A DNA stretch of 57,777 nt from Planctomycetota bacterium (GTDB lineage Bacteria > Planctomycetota > SZUA-567). Positions 46,545-55,421 of the stretch are shown in pieces; the first letter of the stretch is position 1, and each line of letters begins with the position of its first letter. Both the position numbers and the translations under genes were made by a program. A model generated the notes under the pieces. The model worked only from the letters and a program-made list of their open reading frames with translations, had not been told where the DNA came from and made no database searches. Where the stretch lies: contig JAISJR010000059.1 of assembly GCA_031261425.1 (NCBI GenBank), positions 1 to 57,777 of the forward strand. The letters are read 5' to 3'.

Positions 46545-48182
46545 ATGCGTATGACCGGCATCATTGATTTACAGGAATTGTCCGCAAACCATTGGCAGGC
46601 GAAATACCAGGGGAATTACGGCATTTACACCATCCAAATCACGACCGGCGGGCGGCGCGAGTGTTCTTGCCCTAATCCCGCATCGCCCTGCAAGCATATC
46701 GGGATGGTGGAAGCCGCGATTGCCGAGCGCGCCGCGGCGGAGCCCCAACCTGCCGGCAAAGGCGGTGTAACGCGAGTGCTGAAAGACCTGACGCGCGACG
46801 AATTGTATCAATTTATTGTGCGGGAAGCGAAACATAATCCGACCTTAACGAATGCGATTTGGTTGGAGTTTGCCAAGCGAACGCCGGAGAAAGGCGGCAA
46901 TAAATACATCGCCATTTTGCGCGACGTGTTGAAACGGATTCGTTTTAATGTGAACCGTCTTGCCGAAAGGGAAGAACTCGTCGAACTTGAACCGCTTAAT
47001 CGCTGGCTTAAGAAAGCCGCCGCCCACATCGATGAAGGCAACGCGGCGGAAGCGGCGCTAATCTGCAAGGCGGCGATTGAAGAATTTGCCGCGTGGTTGC
47101 ACGCCGCCGGCGACGACGTTATTTACTATGTTGACGGCTACTATCAAGACCAACCGTTGGAAATTTTAGGGAAAACGGTCGGACGCGACGGCGTGAACGC
47201 CAAAGAAATTTTTGCCTATTGCATAACCGAAATGAAAAAGCCCAAATATGCCGATGCGGGTTTTCAGAACGGCTTTCACCGTCTTTTGGCGCAGGTCGCG
47301 CCGGAAGCGAATCCGGACGGCTTTATCGCGTTGCAGGACGCCTTGCTGGCGGAAATTCAGGATAAAACTTCCGACGAAGCGCAACAAGTATTACAGCGGA
47401 AAATTGATTTTTACCGGTCAATCGGGCAAGAAGCCGCGGCAATCGCCGTGCTGGAAGATAACCTCCAAATTGATGATTTTCGTCAAATCCTTGCCGAAAA
47501 GATGTTCGCGGAAAAGCAGTTCGCGGCGGCAAAAGCGCTTATTTATGACTTGCTGAATAAACGCGCGGCGGCGAAAGTCCCGCCTCGCGACGATAAGCAC
47601 ACGATGTTCTGCGTCGAAATTGACGAGGCGAACGCCCCGTATTACAACCGAGAATGGCAGGTTTTATTGTTAAACATTGCCCGCGAAGAAAATGACGTGC
47701 CGGAGATGCGCCGCCTTGCCTTTTTGTTGATTGAGCATTCTTTTGACGAGGAATACTTTCGTCGCTATAAAGCCACTTTTAGCGCGGAAGAATGGGGCAA
47801 AGAGTTGGAAAAATTGCTCCGTCATTACCGGCGGCAAGCGAATTTCCACCACGACCCCGTCGCGGAACTATTCGCCGCCGAAAGCGCCGCCGCGCGCTTA
47901 TTGGAACATCTCGAAAAGCATCCGGCGCTCAAGATGATTGAAAAATATTATCGCGTTTTCGCGCCCGATTTTCCCGAACGAACGCTGGCGCTGTTTCGAC
48001 GCGCGCTTGATGCTTACGCGGAAAAGAACGTCGGTCGCAACTATTATGATTACCTTGCGAAACTGTTGCGGAAAATGGGCAAAATCCACGGCGGCACCGC
48101 GGTTGTTGCCGAGATAGTGGCGGATTATGGCGTTCGCTACAAAAACCGCCGCGCGCTGATGGAGGTGTTGGGGCGAATTTGA
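46545..48182 (+). CDS. SWIM zinc-finger protein of unknown function
   Basis: A 545-aa protein. An N-terminal SWIM finger is seen at 40-51 (Cys40-x-Cys42, Cys49-x-His51 in ECSCPNPASPCKHI), a motif that binds DNA or proteins. Beyond residue 85 it is helical throughout with TPR-like texture, for example HIDEGNAAEAALICKAAIEEF and LAEKMFAEKQFAAAKALIYDLL. No catalytic domain is evident. Start ATG 46545 (or 46551) behind AAGGG. It faces the RloA/RloB pair tail to tail and, like it, lacks surrounding heptamer repeats. In other bacteria SWIM proteins of this type lie beside SNF2 or MoxR-VWA genes; none is here. Confidence 0.78.
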   Translation: MRMTGIIDLQELSANHWQAKYQGNYGIYTIQITTGGRRECSCPNPASPCKHIGMVEAAIAERAAAEPQPAGKGGVTRVLKDLTRDELYQFIVREAKHNPTLTNAIWLEFAKRTPEKGGNKYIAILRDVLKRIRFNVNRLAEREELVELEPLNRWLKKAAAHIDEGNAAEAALICKAAIEEFAAWLHAAGDDVIYYVDGYYQDQPLEILGKTVGRDGVNAKEIFAYCITEMKKPKYADAGFQNGFHRLLAQVAPEANPDGFIALQDALLAEIQDKTSDEAQQVLQRKIDFYRSIGQEAAAIAVLEDNLQIDDFRQILAEKMFAEKQFAAAKALIYDLLNKRAAAKVPPRDDKHTMFCVEIDEANAPYYNREWQVLLLNIAREENDVPEMRRLAFLLIEHSFDEEYFRRYKATFSAEEWGKELEKLLRHYRRQANFHHDPVAELFAAESAAARLLEHLEKHPALKMIEKYYRVFAPDFPERTLALFRRALDAYAEKNVGRNYYDYLAKLLRKMGKIHGGTAVVAEIVADYGVRYKNRRALMEVLGRI

Positions 48183-48288
48183 AACGTTATCCGGCGTGGC
48201 GGCGAGCAGTTGCGGCTCTTTTTTGTTCAATCACTTTGGGGCGGATAATTTTTTCAAATGCCGAATTGTCGGCACACGCGGCGCCGGG

Positions 48289-49113
48289 TCAGTTGCTTTT
48301 GGATGTCGAACATATTCGCTTCGGCGGCACCGCTTTTGCGGTTAGGCTATAGTTGCTTTTGGTTTTATTTACCCCAATATCCGTTCCAATCAGCGGCAAC
48401 AAATCTTCCGCTAACAAAAACATCGCGGTTGAAAATAAAGTCGGGATGCCGTTGCCATCTTCTTCATAAACGGTGCGAGCGTTTTTGTTGGCAGTTTTTA
48501 TACTATTAATGGCTTTGCGCGAATCAATGCCGCCCTCAATTCTCTCTCCCAGATACGTTTTGAAACTTTTACTGATTTTTTTCGCATCCGTTGGAATATC
48601 GAAATCGTGCGGTGGTTTTTCGACACATTTCCCATAATACAGCCATATTTCAAAACACGGATTGCTGACTATCAACTTAAAATGTTCGGCTTCACATTTG
48701 GGTTTAATTTCTAACAATTGCGACATAAATTCGTCAACATCGCTTACCAAATAAAATCGGTCGCGGTCGTCGGCAAGCGCGCTGTCGCGCAGTTCTTCTT
48801 TTTTCGCGGTCGCCACGTCGTAAAGTCGTTTCGGCGGCAAGCCGCTTTCTCGAGGGCGCTTCGGGTCTTCATAAATGACCTCGACTTTTATTCGCGGAAA
48901 CTTTTTCAACGGATTAAAATATAACAGTTCCCTTTTCGTGCCGCCGACCACAATAACAAACAGCGCGGGACTTCTTTCTCCCGCTTCTTTGCTATAACCG
49001 ACCGGAGCGGTAATGGCAACCGGATTGGTTACCAACGCCGGTTCTTTTGATTTAGCGATGGGTGGTAATTCTTTACGATTACAGCCGTCTTTTTGATAGC
49101 GATTACTACTCAT
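48289..49113 (-). CDS. RloB-like TOPRIM protein, second gene of an ATPase pair
   Basis: A 274-aa RloB-family protein. Seen: the first strand region FVIVVGGTKRELLYF, the acidic motif YLVSDVDEF, and the family hallmark VSNPCFEIWLYYGK. In ordinary members the first region reads like (V)CEGxxTE, where the Glu is the TOPRIM metal ligand; here that Glu is Gly. The N-terminal extension of about 45 residues is polar. ATG 49113 overlaps the end of the upstream ATPase gene by eight bases, with GGAG in that gene's last codons, so translation is coupled. A toxic effector role in phage defence is inferred by likeness to RloA/RloB and PARIS pairs. Confidence 0.75.
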   Translation of the reverse strand: MSSNRYQKDGCNRKELPPIAKSKEPALVTNPVAITAPVGYSKEAGERSPALFVIVVGGTKRELLYFNPLKKFPRIKVEVIYEDPKRPRESGLPPKRLYDVATAKKEELRDSALADDRDRFYLVSDVDEFMSQLLEIKPKCEAEHFKLIVSNPCFEIWLYYGKCVEKPPHDFDIPTDAKKISKSFKTYLGERIEGGIDSRKAINSIKTANKNARTVYEEDGNGIPTLFSTAMFLLAEDLLPLIGTDIGVNKTKSNYSLTAKAVPPKRICSTSKSN

Positions 49114-50437
49114 CACTCGCTCCTAAATCACCAATAAACGGAATCGCACCATAGCGCCCTGCTAAATAGCCGTTTTTGATATTGATATCGTTATTCAGTT
49201 TAAAGTCATTTAGCGAATACATTTTAGTGGCACCGTAGGATTTTTCGGTGAACCACACTTCATCGGGGCGTAATATTTCCTGCACGTTAAGCAACTCCGT
49301 TTCGTGCGTGGTGTAAATGAGTTGCCCTTGCGTTGGCGTCATCGAAAAATGTTTGATTAAACTGACGATTAAATTCGGATGGATACTGTTTTCAATTTCG
49401 TCAATCACATAAACGAGTTGGTGACTTTTTAGGTTAAACAGCGCAGGCAAAAGATGGATCACTCGCGTAGTGCCATCGGACTGGATTTCAGATTCTAAAT
49501 CCGCCGAAAAACCATCCATTCCGACCATATTGAAAAGTAATCTTTTTAATACCTTTTGTTTATGTTCATTTTCCTCTATGCAAGAAACGATTTTATTATT
49601 TTGGAACTGCACCGCCGATACTTTCTCCCCTATCCGATTTAAGATGTTTTCTGGCGGAAACGGACGAAACTTATCAAGTCCTGCGTCAACAACTTCTTGA
49701 AACGTCTTTTCATCGACGCGGATTTGATTAACGCCCAATCCAATTTCTTCGATAACTTGACTGACATAGTGCAAAAAGTTTTTGTCGCGCGACAGGCGGC
49801 TAATCAAACTCGAATCAACAAAATGAAGCGATAAAATAACCAGATGCTTATGAAACCATTCATATGCCACCCCAGCGTCGTCATCGCATAAAAATGGGAA
49901 CTGATGATTCAGCGAAAGCGATGAAGATAGCGGACTATTTCTTAATAATTTAGCCGTCATTTGCTGAACTTGTTTATCAACTCCACATTCCATTGTCAAT
50001 TGTTCGCCTTCGCGCTTAAATATCCGCTTATTCTTTCCCTGTCCCATCTCCGAGCGCCATAATTCTTCATTAACAATTTTTCCATCATCGACAGCGATGC
50101 GGTAAATAAAACCCTTACCTTGCTGGAAAAATTCAATTTCCCAACTAATCGGCTCCTGATTGTTTTCACTGGCTAAACGAAATTTATTCGGCGTAATGGG
50201 GAAGTTTTTCAGTGCGTCGCTCCGTACCGCCACATTACGCAATACGCCCAACGCCGCAACAAAATTTGATTTTCCCGACCCGTTGGCGCCGTAAATCGCG
50301 GCTTGTTTCAATACCGGCGCCGCCATATCCGCATAGATATGGTTGGAGAAACGCTCCCATTTAACATTGGGAAACATATTAAATTCGGTTTCTTCGTAAA
50401 ACGAGAGAAAGTTTTTTACCTTTAATCGTAGTAGCAT
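49106..50437 (-). CDS. RloA-like AAA ATPase (AAA_15/AAA_21), defence-type
   Basis: A 443-aa ABC/SMC-type ATPase of the group that pairs with TOPRIM or RloB effectors. The N-terminus LRLKVKNFLSFYEETEF is typical. Walker A is IYGANGSGKSNFVAAL near residue 48, Walker B YVIDEIENSIHPNLI near residue 350, followed by a switch region IYTTHETELL. Start ATG 50437 behind AAAGG. In RloA and in PARIS AriA, such ATPases sense infection and control the effector. Base composition is clearly more AT-rich than in neighbours, a sign of transfer. Confidence 0.82.
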   Translation of the reverse strand: MLLRLKVKNFLSFYEETEFNMFPNVKWERFSNHIYADMAAPVLKQAAIYGANGSGKSNFVAALGVLRNVAVRSDALKNFPITPNKFRLASENNQEPISWEIEFFQQGKGFIYRIAVDDGKIVNEELWRSEMGQGKNKRIFKREGEQLTMECGVDKQVQQMTAKLLRNSPLSSSLSLNHQFPFLCDDDAGVAYEWFHKHLVILSLHFVDSSLISRLSRDKNFLHYVSQVIEEIGLGVNQIRVDEKTFQEVVDAGLDKFRPFPPENILNRIGEKVSAVQFQNNKIVSCIEENEHKQKVLKRLLFNMVGMDGFSADLESEIQSDGTTRVIHLLPALFNLKSHQLVYVIDEIENSIHPNLIVSLIKHFSMTPTQGQLIYTTHETELLNVQEILRPDEVWFTEKSYGATKMYSLNDFKLNNDINIKNGYLAGRYGAIPFIGDLGASDE

Positions 50438-50484
50438 TGCTTGCCTTTCATCATTGAACTTACTTGCCAATAAAAAAATTCACT

Positions 50485-50847
50485 TCACCTCCACCTTGTT
50501 TTGACTTTGACCGTCAGCGCCGCCAATTCGTAAAATTTGATGTCGCCTGATTTGACCGCTTTTTCTCCAACACTTCGCGCAGAATTTTTTAAAGCCGTGT
50601 GGACTTTATTCGCCGCGAGAAATTGCGCGGCGATTTCGTTCACGTTGAAAGCGAAATCCCAGCCCAAAAAGTCGATGCCGTTTTTTTGCGCGTTTTTTCT
50701 GCCGACTAACTGCCAAAATTCGAGCGCCGCCACAACGCCATTCGGTCATAAAGGTTCCTTTTTAATCACCGCTTGCGCGATTATATCGCGCGATTGCATT
50801 GCGGCAACGTGCGGAATAAGCAGCGGCAAATAGCGCGCGACAAGCAT
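50485..50847 (-). pseudogene. Remnant of an adenine-type DNA methyltransferase C-terminus, with in-frame TGA
   Basis: Reading from ATG 50847, 33 codons (LVARYLPLLIPHVAAMQSRD, then IIAQAVIKKEPL) run to a TGA at 50748-50746, and the same frame then continues 87 more codons to 50485: ALEFWQLVGRKNAQKNGIDF, LGWDFAFNVNEIA, SGDIKFYELAALTV. The two halves read as one protein, so TGA probably replaced CGA. The LGWDFAF and FYELA blocks recall the C-terminal part of type III-like DNA methyltransferases; this naming is from memory and moderately sure. The catalytic part is absent, cut off near the uvrA stop. Confidence 0.55.
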
Positions 50848-50876
50848 TTTATATTGCTACACTTTTTCATACATAT

Positions 50877-53666
50877 TCACACCACCCGCGCCAAATACTT
50901 CCCGGTAAAACTTCCCGCCGTTTGCGCGACGGTTTCCGGCGTTCCCGCCGCGAGAATTTGTCCGCCGCGCGCGCCGCCTTCCGGTCCCAAATCAATCAGC
51001 CAATCCGCGCTTTTAATCACGTCCAAATTATGTTCGATGATGATTGCCGTATTGCCGCGGTCGATTAAACGGTTCAGCACGTCCAGCAGTTTACGGATGT
51101 CGGCGAAATGCAAGCCCGTCGTCGGCTCGTCGAGAATATAGACCGTGCGTCCGGTCGCGCGTTTCGCCAATTCCGCCGAGAGTTTCATTCGTTGCGCCTC
51201 GCCGCCGGAGAGCGTCGTCGTGCTTTGACCGAGCGCGATGTAGTCCAGCCCGACGGCGACGAGCGTGCTTAATTTTTGCCTAATCATCGGCACCGGCGCG
51301 AAAAATTCGCCGGCTTCGGCAATCGTCATCGCGAGAACCTCGGCAATGTTTTTGCCTTTGTATTTCACTTCCAGCGTTTCGCGATTGTAGCGCGTCCCGC
51401 CGCAATGCTCGCACGGCACGAACACGTCGGGCAAAAAATGCATTTCGATTTTCATCTCGCCCGCGCCCTGACAGTGTTCGCAACGCCCGCCGCCGCCGAG
51501 CGCGTTGAACGAAAACCGCCCCGCGTCGTAGCCGCGCAATTGCGCCTCCGGCGTTTTCGCGAACAGGTCGCGAATGTCGCCGAACGCGCCGGTGTAAGTC
51601 GCCGGATTAGACCGCGAGGTTTTGCCCACCGGCGACTGGTCGATGATGATGACTTTGTCCACGTTTTTCAGTCCGGCGATTTTGTCGTAGGGCGCGGGTT
51701 GGTCGCGTCCGCGATTGATTTCCCGCTGTAAAATTTTGCTCAACGTTTGCGTGACCAACGTGCTTTTGCCGCTACCGGACACGCCGGTTACGCAGGTCAA
51801 AACGCCGAGCGGAAAAACCGCGTCGATGTGGCGCAGATTGTTGCCGCTCGCGCCGCATAATTTGAGGCAATTATTTTTCAAATCGACTGGGCGCCGCGCC
51901 GCGGGCGGCGCGATTTTTTCCGCGCCGCATAAAAATCTGCCGGTAACGCTCGCCGGATTCGCCGCGACTTCCGCCACCGTCCCCGCCGCGACGATTTCCC
52001 CGCCTTGCGCGCCCGCGCCCGGTCCGACATCGACCAAATAATCGGCGGCGCGAATCACGTCCTCGTCGTGTTCGACCACAATCACGGAATTGCCGAGTCG
52101 CTGCATTTTGCGGAGCGTCGCGAGCAACCGGTCGTTGTCGCGCTGATGCAAGCCAATCGTCGGCTCGTCCAAAACGTAGCACACGCCGACGAGTCCCGAA
52201 CCGACCTGACTCGCCAGCCGAATCCGTTGCGCTTCGCCGCCGGACAAACTGCCCGCCATCCGGTCGAGCGTCAAATAGTCCAGCCCGACATCGACGAGAA
52301 AATTCAGCCGGTTGCGGACTTCGGTTTTAATCGGCGCGGCGATGATTTCGCGCTCGGCGTCGAAGCGCAGTTTTTCGATGAAGTCGAGCGCGTGGACGAC
52401 GGTGCGCCGCGAAAATTGCGCGATGTTTTCGCCGCCGATTTTCACCGCCAACGCTTCCGGTTTCAGCCGCTCGCCGCCGCATTGCGGACACGGTTGGCTC
52501 GACATAAAAGTATTGAGGTATTCCTTGACGCCGTCGCTTTCGGTTTTGTGAAACCGCCCGTGCAAATCGGGAATCACGCCCTCCCAATCGCGCGCTTCGT
52601 CGCCATAAATCAGCGCGTGGCGAATTTTCGCCGGCAAATCCGCAAACGGCGTTTCCAGGTCGATGCGATAGGCGCGGGCAAACGCGCGCAGACGGTCGTT
52701 GTAATACATCGCCATCATTCCCTTGCGCCACGGCGCGATGGCGGCGCCGGTTTTCTTCGTCGGGTCGGGAACGATTAAGCCGGGGTCGAGTTCCAGTTTA
52801 TGCCCCAGTCCGTCGCAGACCGGACAGGCGCCGTAGGGCGTGTTGAACGAAAACATTCGCGGCTCTAAATCGGGAAAAGAAAAGTTGCAGTCGAGACAGC
52901 CGTAGCGCGCCGAGTAAAGCGTGTCGGCGAATTTTTGCGGCGCGGTTTCAATGGCGGCGACGACCAAACCGCCGCTCATCGCCAACGCTTTTTCGACGGC
53001 TTCGGCGAGGCGCAAACGGTCGTCGCGTTTGAGAGTCAACCGGTCGATGACGACATCGAGATGGTGCTTGTTGTTTTTGCCGGGGACGGCTTCAAGTCCG
53101 GCGATTTCGCGCAGTTCGCCGTCGAGGCGAATCCGCAAATAGCCGTCGCGTTTGAGTTTTTTCAATTCTTCGCGATATTCGCCTTTGCGCCCGCGGACGA
53201 GCGGCGAATAAACGACGGCGCGTTTGCCGTCGCCGAGCGCGAGCAAATTATCGACGATTTGTTGCGGCGTTTGTTTGGCAATCGGCTTGCCGCAACGCGG
53301 GCAATGGGCGTCGCCGGCGCGCGCGTAAAGCAGGCGCATATAATCGTAAATTTCGGTAATCGTGGCGACGGTCGAGCGCGGATTGCTTTGCCCTTTGCGC
53401 TGTTCTATCGCAATCGTCGGCGGCAGTCCGGTGATTTGCTCGACGTTCGGCTTTTGCAAATTATGCAAAAATTGGCGGGCGTAGGCGGAGAGCGATTCGA
53501 TGTAGCGCCGCTGACCTTCGGCGAAAATCGTGTCGAACGCGAGCGACGATTTGCCGGAGCCGGAGAGACCGGTGATGACGCACAGACAGTCGCGGGGAAT
53601 TTTCAGGTTGACGCGGCGCAAGTTATGCTCGCCCGCGCCGATGATTTCAATAAATTCGGCAGACAT
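50877..53666 (-). CDS. uvrA: UvrA, excision nuclease ATPase subunit
   Basis: Damage-scanning ATPase of nucleotide excision repair. The 929-aa chain has two ABC modules: Walker A GLSGSGKSSLAFDTI near 30 and GVSGSGKSTLVTQTL in the second half; signatures LSGGEAQRIRLASQ and LSGGEAQRMKLSAEL; zinc modules with CPRCGKPI, CLDCNFSF...CPVCDGLG, and CEHCQGAG...CEHCGG. Start ATG 53666 with GAGG upstream. Length agrees with E. coli (940). Confidence 0.97.
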   Translation of the reverse strand: MSAEFIEIIGAGEHNLRRVNLKIPRDCLCVITGLSGSGKSSLAFDTIFAEGQRRYIESLSAYARQFLHNLQKPNVEQITGLPPTIAIEQRKGQSNPRSTVATITEIYDYMRLLYARAGDAHCPRCGKPIAKQTPQQIVDNLLALGDGKRAVVYSPLVRGRKGEYREELKKLKRDGYLRIRLDGELREIAGLEAVPGKNNKHHLDVVIDRLTLKRDDRLRLAEAVEKALAMSGGLVVAAIETAPQKFADTLYSARYGCLDCNFSFPDLEPRMFSFNTPYGACPVCDGLGHKLELDPGLIVPDPTKKTGAAIAPWRKGMMAMYYNDRLRAFARAYRIDLETPFADLPAKIRHALIYGDEARDWEGVIPDLHGRFHKTESDGVKEYLNTFMSSQPCPQCGGERLKPEALAVKIGGENIAQFSRRTVVHALDFIEKLRFDAEREIIAAPIKTEVRNRLNFLVDVGLDYLTLDRMAGSLSGGEAQRIRLASQVGSGLVGVCYVLDEPTIGLHQRDNDRLLATLRKMQRLGNSVIVVEHDEDVIRAADYLVDVGPGAGAQGGEIVAAGTVAEVAANPASVTGRFLCGAEKIAPPAARRPVDLKNNCLKLCGASGNNLRHIDAVFPLGVLTCVTGVSGSGKSTLVTQTLSKILQREINRGRDQPAPYDKIAGLKNVDKVIIIDQSPVGKTSRSNPATYTGAFGDIRDLFAKTPEAQLRGYDAGRFSFNALGGGGRCEHCQGAGEMKIEMHFLPDVFVPCEHCGGTRYNRETLEVKYKGKNIAEVLAMTIAEAGEFFAPVPMIRQKLSTLVAVGLDYIALGQSTTTLSGGEAQRMKLSAELAKRATGRTVYILDEPTTGLHFADIRKLLDVLNRLIDRGNTAIIIEHNLDVIKSADWLIDLGPEGGARGGQILAAGTPETVAQTAGSFTGKYLARVV

Positions 53667-53683
53667 TTTTGCGCCTCTTCAAA

Positions 53684-53786
53684 AGAGAGAGTTGAGAGTT
53701 GAGAGTTGAGAGAGTGGAGTTTTATTTTTAAGATGCGCGGAGCGCAACCTCTGCTCAACTCTCAACTCTAAACTCTCAACTCTAAA
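53684..53786. repeat. AACTCTC heptamer hairpin
   Basis: GAGAGTT units, GTGGAGTTTTATTTTT, GCGCGGAGCGC centre, AACTCTC units, between divergent uvrA and the glycosyltransferase gene. Confidence 0.85.
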
Positions 53787-53803
53787 CAAAAAGGACTCCC
53801 ATA

Positions 53804-55297
53804 ATGTTCGACCTAAAATTGCCCGACCTTGCCGAGACCGACGCGCAAGTGGTGGCGGATTTTTTTGACCGCGTGTTTAATCATCCGTTGCCGGTCGCCG
53901 AAATCGGCGACGTTGACCGGTGGATTCCGATTTTCACCCGCGCCTATCAATTGTTGGAAAAATGGGCGCGTCCCGACCCCGTCGCCGCCGTGCGCCGAGG
54001 GTGGAACGAATTTCTGAATCTCCGCGCCTATAAGTTGGCGTATTTCGCCGCGTCGGCGCCGGTGTTGCCGATGCTCGCCGCGCGCGCCCGCGCCGCCGCC
54101 GCGCTGTGCGCCGCTTACAATCCCACCGCCGCGAATTGGCGCCCCGCCCCGTTTCGCGGGCGCGGCAAAATCAAACTCGCCGTCGAATTAAAATCGTTCG
54201 TCGCCTCGCCGGAAACGCTCGCCACCTTGCCGTTCTTTATGAATCTCTCGCCGAAAAAATTTGCCGTGACGGCGTTTCTCAGTATGCCGGAGCGCACGCC
54301 GCTAATGGACGAATTTGTCGCCAAATACGGCGCGGAAAATTTAATTATCTCGCCGCCGGAAGAGGGCTGGAAAAATCTCGACCGCTGGCGCGCCGGCGAC
54401 TACGACCTGTTTTTAATGGTTACCAACACGTCGAGCGTGGTGAACAATGCTTGCTTGGCGGGAATGTATCGCGTGGCGCGGAAACAATTGGTGATGTTTT
54501 GTCAGCCGCACACGACGGCGTTGCCGGCGGTGGACGGCTTTATCGTCGGGCGCGATTTGCATCTCGACCCGAACGATTTCACCGAAAAATTATACTACCT
54601 CGACGGCTCCGGCATCTGTTTTCGTCCCGCGCCGGTGGAGCCGCCGTCGCCGAATATCGCGTTCACGCGCGAAAATTTCGGTTTGCCGCCGGAGGGAGAA
54701 ATTTTGGTCAGCGGCGCGAACTATTACAAACTCCGCGCCGAGTTGCTGGACTTTTGGGCGCGTCTGCTCGCGGCGCGTCCGCGCGCGACGATGCTGTTGT
54801 TTCCGTTCAATCCGTTTTGGTCGATGAACTACGCCAAAGAGGATTTTGTCCGGCGCGTCGCGGCGGCGTGCGCCAAACACGGCATCGCGCCGTCGCGGTT
54901 TCAGGTGTTGATGCAACCGTTGCCGCGCCGCGCCGACGTGCGCCAATTGATGGCGCTCGGCGATATTTACCTCGACAGTTTTCCATATTCCGGCGCGACT
55001 TCGTTGCTCGACCCGTTGGCTTTAGGAATGCCCATCGTGGCGATGGGGACGCGGACGGTTTGCGGCGGACAAGGCGCGGCGCTGTTGCGCGAGGACGGTC
55101 TGGACGAATTGGTGGCGAACAACGAAGACGAGTATCTGGCGATTTGCCGCCGGTTGCTCGACGACCGCGACTACCGCGCGTCAATCGCGGCGCGCATCAA
55201 ACAAGTGATGAGCGACCGTCCGGCGATTCACGACCTCGAAAAATTCAACGAAAAAATCGAGCGCGTGTATAAAAAAGTGTATGGGGAAATAAAGTGA
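53804..55297 (+). CDS. SPINDLY/OGT-like glycosyltransferase (GT41-type C-lobe)
   Basis: A 497-aa predicted protein glycosyltransferase. The C-terminal half has the marks of the SPINDLY/O-GlcNAc transferase catalytic region: PLPRRADVRQLMALGDIYLD, then SFPYSGATSLLDPLALGMPI, TVCGGQGAALLREDGLDEL, and a final helix with YLAICRRLLDDRDYR. The N-terminal half (1-270) lacks TPR repeats and is not recognised, though segments such as DYDLFLMVTNTSSVVNNAC look Rossmann-like. It is expected to act in the cytosol on proteins such as flagellin or adhesins. Start ATG 53804 with AAGGA upstream; kdsD follows on the same strand after a repeat. Confidence 0.75.
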   Translation: MFDLKLPDLAETDAQVVADFFDRVFNHPLPVAEIGDVDRWIPIFTRAYQLLEKWARPDPVAAVRRGWNEFLNLRAYKLAYFAASAPVLPMLAARARAAAALCAAYNPTAANWRPAPFRGRGKIKLAVELKSFVASPETLATLPFFMNLSPKKFAVTAFLSMPERTPLMDEFVAKYGAENLIISPPEEGWKNLDRWRAGDYDLFLMVTNTSSVVNNACLAGMYRVARKQLVMFCQPHTTALPAVDGFIVGRDLHLDPNDFTEKLYYLDGSGICFRPAPVEPPSPNIAFTRENFGLPPEGEILVSGANYYKLRAELLDFWARLLAARPRATMLLFPFNPFWSMNYAKEDFVRRVAAACAKHGIAPSRFQVLMQPLPRRADVRQLMALGDIYLDSFPYSGATSLLDPLALGMPIVAMGTRTVCGGQGAALLREDGLDELVANNEDEYLAICRRLLDDRDYRASIAARIKQVMSDRPAIHDLEKFNEKIERVYKKVYGEIK

Positions 55298-55301
55298 AAC
55301 A

Positions 55302-55402
55302 GAGTTGAGAGTTGAGAGTTGAGAGTTAAGCAAAGGTTGCGCTTCGCGCGTTTTTGAAATAACTCCACTGCTTAACTCTAAACTCTTAACTCTCAACTCT
55401 CC
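55302..55402. repeat. AACTCTC heptamer hairpin
   Basis: GAGAGTT units, AAGGTTGCGCTTCGCGCG centre, AATAACTCCACTGC, AACTCTA/AACTCTC units, ending shortly before the kdsD ribosome binding site. Confidence 0.85.
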
Positions 55403-55421
55403 TTTTAGAAGGGAGAACCAA

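Noticed and set aside
46333-46564. 78-residue N-terminal extension of GltB
   Set aside because: It overlaps the divergent SWIM gene start. ATG 46330 has AAGGA and leaves the usual short propeptide before the catalytic Cys.
50746-50748. TGA read as an amino acid in this organism
   Set aside because: TGA serves as the normal stop of other genes in the window (for example flgD), so the in-frame TGA in the methyltransferase remnant is taken as a mutation.
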